Below are positions 9,478-15,309 of a DNA stretch of 64,000 nucleotides, in pieces. Source of the DNA: Algoriphagus sediminis (GTDB taxonomy: Bacteria > Bacteroidota > Bacteroidia > Cytophagales > Cyclobacteriaceae). The DNA is taken from positions 62,001 to 126,000 of the forward strand of contig NZ_JAUEPH010000005.1 in assembly GCF_030403435.1 (NCBI RefSeq), given 5' to 3'. The position numbers were made by a program, and so were the translations under genes. Under the pieces are notes generated by a model. That model did no database searches. It was not told the DNA's origin and was given only the letters and a program-made list of their open reading frames with translations. Position 1 is the stretch's first letter. Each line of letters starts with the position of its first letter.

Positions 9478-9510
9478 AAAATCTCGCCATTTGGCGAGAT
9501 TTTTCATTTT
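9478..9510 (+). terminator. Terminator after nqrF
   Basis: AAATCTCGCC and GGCGAGATTT pair as a 10-bp stem around ATTT, followed by TTCATTTT. It is placed four bases after the nqrF stop. The A run on the other side would also allow reverse function, though no gene points this way from the right. Confidence 0.8.
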
Positions 9511-9611
9511 GTGGGATTTTCTAAAATTTCAAATAAAGCGAATACTCTTCTTTAAAAATTTATTCTTTAGGCCGATATTTTTTCCTTATTTTTACCTAAG
9601 CCTAAAGTGAC

Positions 9612-10763
9612 ATGAGAATAGATTCTTTTTTTGAGCCCGTAGATGAATTTCTTTGGCAGACCAAGTATTCGGATAGCTCTTTTTTTGAACAGATTCATAT
9701 TTACAGAGAAAGCTTCCCTGATCTGAAGGGTGTTCATGTCGCTTTAATAGGGCTCAAGGAGACCCGTGGATATAAAGGTGGTGAAAGTATAGAGAGGGGA
9801 AGTATCGAGATTCGGGAAAAGCTTTATCAGCTCAAACGTGGGGTGAATTCTTATCGAGTAGCAGATCTGGGGAATTTAATCTTGGGGGACAGCCTTGAAG
9901 AGACTTACTCCAGAATGCAGCAAGTGGGAGAATACTTAATGAAAAGGCAGATTTTGCCTGTTTATTTTGGGGGAACTCATGATTTGGATTACGGCCAATA
10001 CATGTCTTATGAAAATCTGGACAAGCTAGTTACCATGTTGAATGTCGATTCCTCTTTTGATTTAGAAGAGAATGAATCGAAAGCTGCGGGCCATGTTCAG
10101 GACATTATCCTTCATCAACCTAATTTTCTGTTTTCTTATGCTCAGATTGGTCATCAGAGTTTTTTGGTTGACCCAAAGCTTTTAGGAGTTCTTGAAAAGT
10201 TATCCTTTGACCATTTGAGACTGGGTCAGCTTAGAGATAATTTCCAAGAAGCTGAGCCTTTGATCAGGGAAGCAGACTTCCTGAGCTTTGACTTGTCAGC
10301 TATTCAATCTTCAGATGCTCCTGGGGCCTTAAATCCACAGCCCTTTGGATTAACAGGGGAAGAGGCTTGTCAAATAGCCTGGTTTGCCGGTACCAATGAG
10401 AAATTAAGTTCATTTGGTATTTATGGATATGACCCATACCAGGATGATATGCATAATAAAACTGCTAAGATTGTCGCAGTAATGATATGGTACTTTCTTG
10501 AAGGGTTTTACAGCCGAAAGGATAGTCTTTCATTTGAAAGCAGTGATTATGTGAAATATCGGGTGGCCTTAGATAATAAACCCAATGAATTGGTTTTTTA
10601 TAAAAGTAAAAAAAGTGGAAAATGGTGGATTGAGATTCCACAACAGGAGGGCTATCCATATGACCGAATTCAGACGATAGCATGTAGCTATTCGGATTAT
10701 GAGTTGGCGCAGACTGGAGAGATTCCTGAGCGATGGGTAAATGCTCAGATCAAATATTTATGA
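9612..10763 (+). CDS. Arginase/agmatinase-fold protein with altered metal ligands
   Basis: This 383-residue protein belongs to the ureohydrolase fold, related to formimidoylglutamase HutG and arginase. The three metal-site blocks are recognisable but changed: GGTHD (His123) replaces GGDH; NVDSSFD (Asp146, Ser148, Asp150) replaces DAHxD; SFDLS (Asp227, Ser229) replaces SxDxD. Thus four of the six usual dimanganese ligands are kept and two are serines. It may bind one metal, act on another substrate, or be non-catalytic. Its stop overlaps the next gene's start by an ATGA, so it is translationally coupled to the b5-like/murK/murQ genes. A gene for histidine catabolism is not nearby, so HutG is not a safe name. 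Confidence 0.72.
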   Translation: MRIDSFFEPVDEFLWQTKYSDSSFFEQIHIYRESFPDLKGVHVALIGLKETRGYKGGESIERGSIEIREKLYQLKRGVNSYRVADLGNLILGDSLEETYSRMQQVGEYLMKRQILPVYFGGTHDLDYGQYMSYENLDKLVTMLNVDSSFDLEENESKAAGHVQDIILHQPNFLFSYAQIGHQSFLVDPKLLGVLEKLSFDHLRLGQLRDNFQEAEPLIREADFLSFDLSAIQSSDAPGALNPQPFGLTGEEACQIAWFAGTNEKLSSFGIYGYDPYQDDMHNKTAKIVAVMIWYFLEGFYSRKDSLSFESSDYVKYRVALDNKPNELVFYKSKKSGKWWIEIPQQEGYPYDRIQTIACSYSDYELAQTGEIPERWVNAQIKYL

Positions 10764-10993
10764 AAGATTATTCACTGGGACAGTTAGCCCTGAGAAATGG
10801 TCAGGATAGGCCTGAAATCTGGGTATGTTATAAAGGAGTGATTTATGAGGTCACTGAGTCAAGACTTTGGAGAGATGGGAAGCATTACGAGCACTGGGCA
10901 GGTCAGGACTTGACGTCAGAACTTAAGGATGCTCCTCATACGGATAAAGTTTTTGAGAAATTTGAGGCTATAGGCCATTTGAAAGTAAAATGA
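10760..10993 (+). CDS. Small cytochrome b5-like heme/steroid-binding domain protein
   Basis: The 77-residue protein, started at ATG 10760 in an ATGA overlap with the previous gene, resembles the short soluble cytochrome b5-like proteins (COG4892-type). It has YSLGQLALRNGQ, EIWVCYKGVIYEVTES and a later KHYEHWAGQDLT followed by HTDKVFEKF. The usual b5 HPGG heme motif is replaced. Possible axial histidines are His42, His45 and His60. An in-frame upstream start at 10733 would overlap the previous gene further and is less likely. It overlaps murK by 4 bases. Role in this cluster is unknown; heme or a hydrophobic ligand is the family expectation. Confidence 0.7.
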   Translation: MKDYSLGQLALRNGQDRPEIWVCYKGVIYEVTESRLWRDGKHYEHWAGQDLTSELKDAPHTDKVFEKFEAIGHLKVK

Positions 10994-11832
10994 TTCTTAT
11001 CGCAGATAGTGGTTCCAGCAAGACAGACTGGAGAGTAATTCATAAAAATGGAGAGATAAGTCAGTTCAGAGGATTAGGGTTTAACCCCTATTATCAAACT
11101 TCTGAAGAAATGGCCATGGAACTGCAGCAGGACTTTTTGATTAATCTACAATCTGAGATTGAAAAAATATTCTATTATGGCGCTGGTTGTTCTGCTCCAG
11201 AAAGGAACCGGGAGGTGGAAAGAGCCCTTCACACCATTTTTCCTGAAGCTTTTATCGCAGTAGATCATGATTTAGCCGCAGCAGCTCATGCTACTTGTGG
11301 ACATAATGCGGGAATAGCCTGTATTCTCGGAACAGGTTCTAATAGCTGCGATTACGATGGGAACAAAATAATTGATACCAGGCCAGCTCCTGGATACATT
11401 CTCGGGGATGAAGGGGGTGGAGGTTATATCGGGAAGCAGTTCCTTAAAGACTTCATCAATTCAGAAATGCCTCAAGAAATCTATGAGGAAGTTAAGGAGA
11501 AATTTTCCCTGACTGCAAATATTATTCAGGAGCACGTATATCGACAACCATTCCCCAATCGATATATGGCAAGTTTCTGTAAATTCATCTCAGAACACAA
11601 ATCAAACCCATATTGCTATGGGCTTTACTACCAGAGTTTCTTGGATTTCTTCGATCGCCACGTGAAGAAATACAAAAATTATGAATCAAAACCGGTAAAC
11701 TTTGTTGGCTCAATCGCTTTCTACAACAGCGATATTCTCCGAAAAGCAGCCATGGATTCAAATATTCAAGTAAACCTAATTTTGGAAAGCCCAATAGCAG
11801 GACTAACTCTATATCATCAGGAGAAATTATGA
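10990..11832 (+). CDS. murK: MurNAc/GlcNAc kinase, BadF/BadG/NAGK family (MurK-like)
   Basis: A 280-residue actin-fold sugar kinase. The phosphate-1 loop DSGSSKTDW is at residues 6-14. A phosphate-2 segment, LGTGSNSCDYDG, and the conserved GDEGGGGYIGKQFLKD follow. Such proteins phosphorylate N-acetylglucosamine or N-acetylmuramic acid. Its overlap (ATGA) with murQ just downstream strongly suggests MurNAc 6-kinase activity, as in the murK-murQ pairs known from Tannerella and Clostridium. It would act in the cytoplasm on recycled or scavenged peptidoglycan sugar. A dedicated MurNAc transporter (MurT) is not seen in the window. Substrate choice is inferred from context. Confidence 0.82.
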   Translation: MILIADSGSSKTDWRVIHKNGEISQFRGLGFNPYYQTSEEMAMELQQDFLINLQSEIEKIFYYGAGCSAPERNREVERALHTIFPEAFIAVDHDLAAAAHATCGHNAGIACILGTGSNSCDYDGNKIIDTRPAPGYILGDEGGGGYIGKQFLKDFINSEMPQEIYEEVKEKFSLTANIIQEHVYRQPFPNRYMASFCKFISEHKSNPYCYGLYYQSFLDFFDRHVKKYKNYESKPVNFVGSIAFYNSDILRKAAMDSNIQVNLILESPIAGLTLYHQEKL

Positions 11833-12638
11833 AAGTAACTGAGAGCTCTTCGAATTACGAAAATCTGGAAGAAATGTCTGTTTTAGACATTTTGTCAAAC
11901 ATGAATAAAGAAGATCAAACGGTTCCTTTGGCAGTGGGAAAAATTGTTCCTCAGATTTCGGCTTTTGTGGAGGCAATTGTACCTCGGATGGCAAAAGGCG
12001 GTAGACTTTTCTACATCGGAGCAGGGACAAGTGGAAGGCTGGGTATTTTGGATGCCTCAGAGTGTCCTCCCACTTACGGGGTTCCTCATGATTTGGTTAT
12101 TGGTTTGATTGCGGGGGGAGATCATGCCATTCGCAAAGCAGTCGAAAATGCGGAGGATGACCCGAATCAAGCCTGGTCTGATATTCAGGAATATGGATTC
12201 AATGCAAACGATACTGTTATTGGGATTGCGGCCTCAGGGACAACTCCCTATGTAATAGGTGGTGTGAGGAAAGCTAGACATGAAGGTTTACTCACGGGCG
12301 CTATTACATGCAATCCTAACTCTCCTCTATCGAAAGAGGTAGATTTTCCATTAGAGGCTGTGGTAGGACCTGAATTTGTGACGGGAAGTACTAGGATGAA
12401 AGCAGGAACCGCACAAAAGTTAGTTTTGAACATGATTTCTACCAGCGTTATGATTAAGCTTGGCAGAGTAAAAGGAAATAAAATGGTGGATATGCAGCTC
12501 TCAAATGCTAAGCTTGTGGAAAGAGGAACAAGGATGATCATGGAGGCCACTAATTTACCGGAAGGTGAGGCAAAAAAATTACTCCTTGAAAAGGGATCAG
12601 TCAGGGCTGCTACTGATTATTTTCAGAGTAAAAATTAA
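11829..12638 (+). CDS. murQ: N-acetylmuramic acid 6-phosphate etherase MurQ
   Basis: MurQ cleaves the lactyl ether of MurNAc-6-phosphate to GlcNAc-6-phosphate and D-lactate, the committing step of MurNAc salvage. The 269-residue SIS-domain protein shows the family signatures: IGAGTSGRLG, DASECPPTYG with the catalytic Glu, and GSTRMKAGTAQK. It is slightly shorter at the C-terminus than E. coli MurQ (298 aa). It starts inside the end of murK (ATGA), so kinase and etherase are coupled. A weak stem at 12636-12659 follows and may end the transcript. Confidence 0.94.
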   Translation: MKVTESSSNYENLEEMSVLDILSNMNKEDQTVPLAVGKIVPQISAFVEAIVPRMAKGGRLFYIGAGTSGRLGILDASECPPTYGVPHDLVIGLIAGGDHAIRKAVENAEDDPNQAWSDIQEYGFNANDTVIGIAASGTTPYVIGGVRKARHEGLLTGAITCNPNSPLSKEVDFPLEAVVGPEFVTGSTRMKAGTAQKLVLNMISTSVMIKLGRVKGNKMVDMQLSNAKLVERGTRMIMEATNLPEGEAKKLLLEKGSVRAATDYFQSKN

Positions 12639-12659
12639 TCTCATTTTCGTAAGAGATTA
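12636..12659 (+). terminator. Weak stem-loop after murQ
   Basis: TAATCTC and GAGATTA form a 7-bp stem with a 10-base loop that begins at the murQ stop codon. Only CTTTT follows, so termination is likely inefficient if it occurs. Confidence 0.3.
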
Positions 12660-12680
12660 GCTTTTGAGATAGAATAGCTC

Positions 12681-12688
12681 TAGCTTTG
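12681..12688 (+). promoter_or_regulatory. Promoter -7 element for the pseudouridine synthase gene
   Basis: TAGCTTTG is an exact TAnnTTTG match, 67 bases before the ATG at 12755. A TTA rather than TTG sits at the -33 distance (12657-12659). Confidence 0.4.
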
Positions 12689-12754
12689 CATCCCAATAAA
12701 AAATTGGTAGTCAGTTAGTTCAAAAAAATAATCCAGCAGAGATGCTGCGTTAAT

Positions 12755-13846
12755 ATGAAAAGTCCGAAAAAACAGTTTTTCCAAAATTCCGATACTGCTT
12801 CAAAAAAGTCTTCCTCAAAGGAAGGGCCAAAAGAGCAATCCTTAACTCATAAACCTAAGCACAAAGATTCACGCTCAAAGAGCAAAGATCAGCCAAGAGA
12901 GCCAAGAGGCTTTGGGAAAAAAAGAAGCCATAATGAAAGGGAAGAGAATACGTATTATCAGGGAAGAAGTAAGGACGAAAAGCCGGTTTTCGGAAGTAAG
13001 AAACCTGAAAGGCTTAAGAAGCCTAAGAAATCATTTGGTTTCGGTAAAAACAGGCAAGGTGGCTTTAATGAATCAGATTCTGAGCGCCCCGAATATAAAT
13101 TCGAATCCATTCCCTCTAGCAGAAAAAAATCTCCGGATGAAGAGTTCAGGCTTAATAAGTTTATTGCAAACTCCGGCATTTGTTCGAGAAGAGAAGCAGA
13201 TGAGTTGATTAAGAAGGGAGAAATTTCAGTAAACGGTGAAGTCGTTACTGAGATGGGATTAAGGGTTAAGAGATCTGACAGAGTAGTTTATCAGGGTAAA
13301 AAGATTAACCCAGAGAAGCCTGTTTACATCCTACTGAATAAACCAAAGGATTTTATTACGACTACGGATGATCCCTTAGAGAGAAAGACAGTTATGAATT
13401 TGGTGAAAAATGCTTGTGATGAGCGTATTTTCCCGGTGGGACGATTGGACAGAAATACTACGGGTCTTTTATTTTTTACTAATGATGGAGAACTCGCCGC
13501 TAAACTTTCCCACCCTTCGAATCAAGTGAAAAAAATCTATCAGGTTACTCTCGATAAGCCATTATCACAAAATGATGAAGCCGATGTAAGGGAAGGCTTG
13601 ACATTAGAAGATGGACCAGCTCCGGTAGATGATATCCAGGTTCTTTCAAAGGATAGAAAAATTCTTGGACTTGAAATTCATATTGGAAGAAACCGTATTG
13701 TGCGAAGGATTTTTGCACATCTTGGCTATGAGGTCACAGCTTTGGATCGGGTAATGTATGCTGGTCTTGATAAAAAGGACCTGAAGAGGGGTAATTATCG
13801 ATTCCTTTCGGAAAAAGAAGTCATCCGACTAAAATACTTTATCTAA
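12755..13846 (+). CDS. RluB/RsuA-type rRNA pseudouridine synthase with long basic N-terminal extension
   Basis: The enzyme converts specific uridines of rRNA to pseudouridine. The 363-residue protein has a roughly 130-residue Lys/Arg/Ser-rich disordered N-terminus, then an S4 RNA-binding domain (about 133-180, NSGICSRREADELIKKG). The catalytic domain has GRLDRNTTGLL with the nucleophilic Asp232, LSHPS and RNRIVRRIFAHLGY. The extension is common in Bacteroidota members of this family. The exact target (23S position as for RluB, or other) cannot be read. Its stop overlaps the stop of the convergent thioredoxin gene by 4 bases. Confidence 0.9.
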   Translation: MKSPKKQFFQNSDTASKKSSSKEGPKEQSLTHKPKHKDSRSKSKDQPREPRGFGKKRSHNEREENTYYQGRSKDEKPVFGSKKPERLKKPKKSFGFGKNRQGGFNESDSERPEYKFESIPSSRKKSPDEEFRLNKFIANSGICSRREADELIKKGEISVNGEVVTEMGLRVKRSDRVVYQGKKINPEKPVYILLNKPKDFITTTDDPLERKTVMNLVKNACDERIFPVGRLDRNTTGLLFFTNDGELAAKLSHPSNQVKKIYQVTLDKPLSQNDEADVREGLTLEDGPAPVDDIQVLSKDRKILGLEIHIGRNRIVRRIFAHLGYEVTALDRVMYAGLDKKDLKRGNYRFLSEKEVIRLKYFI

Positions 13847-14148
13847 GCAAATCCCTGGAGAGATTTTTCTAATTCTCTTTTGAGGATAATACCTCCTTTT
13901 CTCCATATTATCTTACCTTTTTTAAAAAGGATATAGTGGGGAATAGAGCGTACACCGAATTGCTGAGCTAGTTGTGGACTTTTGTCAATGTTAACTTTCA
14001 CCAGTCGAATCTTTCCATTTAATTCCGAAAGCACACTTTCTATTATGGGATTCATGGTTTGACATGGGGCACACCAATCTGCATAAAAGTCTACTAAGAC
14101 CGGATTTTGGCTCTTGAGTATTTTCTCTTTTGGACTTTGCTTTGGCAT
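13843..14148 (-). CDS. Thioredoxin
   Basis: A 101-residue thioredoxin-fold protein with WCAPC at residues 25-29, a conserved Asp-Phe-Tyr-Ala-Asp lead-in and the cis-proline segment RSIPHYILF. No signal peptide, so it should reduce disulfides in the cytoplasm. The middle Ala-Pro replaces the usual Gly-Pro, which can shift redox potential. It lies downstream of the ompH terminator, so it probably has its own promoter, which I could not identify. It converges on the pseudouridine synthase with shared stop bases 13843-13846. Confidence 0.9.
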   Translation of the reverse strand: MPKQSPKEKILKSQNPVLVDFYADWCAPCQTMNPIIESVLSELNGKIRLVKVNIDKSPQLAQQFGVRSIPHYILFKKGKIIWRKGGIILKRELEKSLQGFA

Positions 14149-14162
14149 AGTCGCTAAGAAAC

Positions 14163-14190
14163 AAAAAAACCGGCCTTGGCCGGTTTTTTT
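14163..14190 (-). terminator. Terminator after the bamA-ompH operon
   Basis: ACCGGCC and GGCCGGT form a GC-rich stem with a two-base apex, flanked by A runs on one side and T runs on the other. It is nearly symmetrical, so it can work in both directions. It lies between ompH (ending 14205) and the thioredoxin start. Confidence 0.85.
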
Positions 14191-14204
14191 ACAGTACTTT
14201 AATT

Positions 14205-14762
14205 TTAATTTCCTCCTTCAGTTCCTGTTGGAGCAGTTGGAAGTTCAACGCCTAGTCTTTCTAAAACCAATTCGGTGAACTTATCCTCTTCCTTAGTATA
14301 AAGAAGAATTGGGGCCTGACCTGCAGTTTCTGCAAAAATATGGGTGTAATTATTTTCTGCGGCCACTGCGTTGATGGCATTGATCACTTTGGTCTGGACT
14401 GGCTCTAGAAGCTCCTGAAGTTTTCTTTGGTAGCTGATTTGAGCATCCTGCTCATATTTCTGGATTTCCTGCTGAAGCTTTCCAAGTTCTTCTTCACGAA
14501 CAGCTCTAGCCTCTTCAGTCATGGTAGCGGCCGCTTGTTGATAGGTTTGAACTTGTCTCTGGAAATCTGCACCTTTTGTCTGGATGTTTGTTTGAAGTTG
14601 AGTCTGATAGTCTTGGATATCAGCACCAATCTGTTCCATCTCTGGCATCAAGTCCATAATCAATTCCACATTGGTGTAACCAATCTTGATTTCCTGCGCA
14701 TTCGCTGCAAATCCTACACAAAGCAATGCAATTGCCGAAAGGATAACTTTTACTTTCATCAT
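14205..14762 (-). CDS. OmpH/Skp-like periplasmic chaperone (second copy)
   Basis: OmpH/Skp proteins hold unfolded outer-membrane proteins in the periplasm for delivery to BamA. The 185-residue protein has a signal peptide ending ANAQ (about residue 22-23), then IGYTNVELIMDLMPE, a long Gln/Glu-rich coiled coil (about 45-130) and a C-terminal beta segment with YTHIFAETAG. Start is the first of two adjacent ATG codons. It follows the first ompH by 15 bases and precedes the operon terminator. The end is Gly/Thr/Pro-rich. Confidence 0.9.
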   Translation of the reverse strand: MMKVKVILSAIALLCVGFAANAQEIKIGYTNVELIMDLMPEMEQIGADIQDYQTQLQTNIQTKGADFQRQVQTYQQAAATMTEEARAVREEELGKLQQEIQKYEQDAQISYQRKLQELLEPVQTKVINAINAVAAENNYTHIFAETAGQAPILLYTKEEDKFTELVLERLGVELPTAPTGTEGGN

Positions 14763-14777
14763 TCTGTAGTTTAATAA

Positions 14778-15308
14778 TTAATTGTTTTCTTCTATTCCTA
14801 ATTCTGCTAAGACAAACTCTGAATAATCGTGAATTGGGTCGGTATAAATCAATCCCGTCGGCACGGAGGCTTTATCAAAAAGCATCCCCAGATTATTTTT
14901 TCTGGACACAACTTCCAGAGCGTCGTAGATTTTGGATTGCAAAGGTTGCAATAATTCTGCCTGTTTTTGATAATATTCCCCATTAATTCCAAAAATTCTG
15001 CTATTAAAGGCTTGAGACTCCTTTTCTTTTTGCTGAATAGCGGCTAATCTGGACTTATACATCTCTTCAGTCAGGAGGACTTCCTCGGCCTGAAGTTGGG
15101 TGTAAAGCTCTTTAATTTCTGTATCTAGCTCTTTAGCTTGCTGTTTCCACTGATTTCCTAGCTTCTCTAATTCATCCTGAATGATTTTGTAATCAGGGTG
15201 TTTATTCAGAATATATTCAGTATCCACATAACCTAGCTTTTGCGCTTCAGTTTTGAAGGCAAAACTTAGACAGAACAATATTACAACAAGCCTAAGCGAC
15301 TTTATCAT
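14778..15308 (-). CDS. OmpH/Skp-like periplasmic chaperone (first copy)
   Basis: The start is set at ATG 15308, one base after the bamA stop, giving 176 residues with a clean signal peptide (MIKSLRLVVILF, ending TEAQ). A longer reading from GTG 15440 would overlap bamA by 130 bases and bury the signal. The mature part has LGYVDTEYILNKHPDY, a coiled coil (about 40-110) and a C-terminal LGMLFDKA segment. It shares the family with the next gene but differs in sequence, so the two are old paralogues. The bamA-ompH-ompH order is standard in Bacteroidota. Confidence 0.9.
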   Translation of the reverse strand: MIKSLRLVVILFCLSFAFKTEAQKLGYVDTEYILNKHPDYKIIQDELEKLGNQWKQQAKELDTEIKELYTQLQAEEVLLTEEMYKSRLAAIQQKEKESQAFNSRIFGINGEYYQKQAELLQPLQSKIYDALEVVSRKNNLGMLFDKASVPTGLIYTDPIHDYSEFVLAELGIEENN

Positions 15309-15309
15309 T

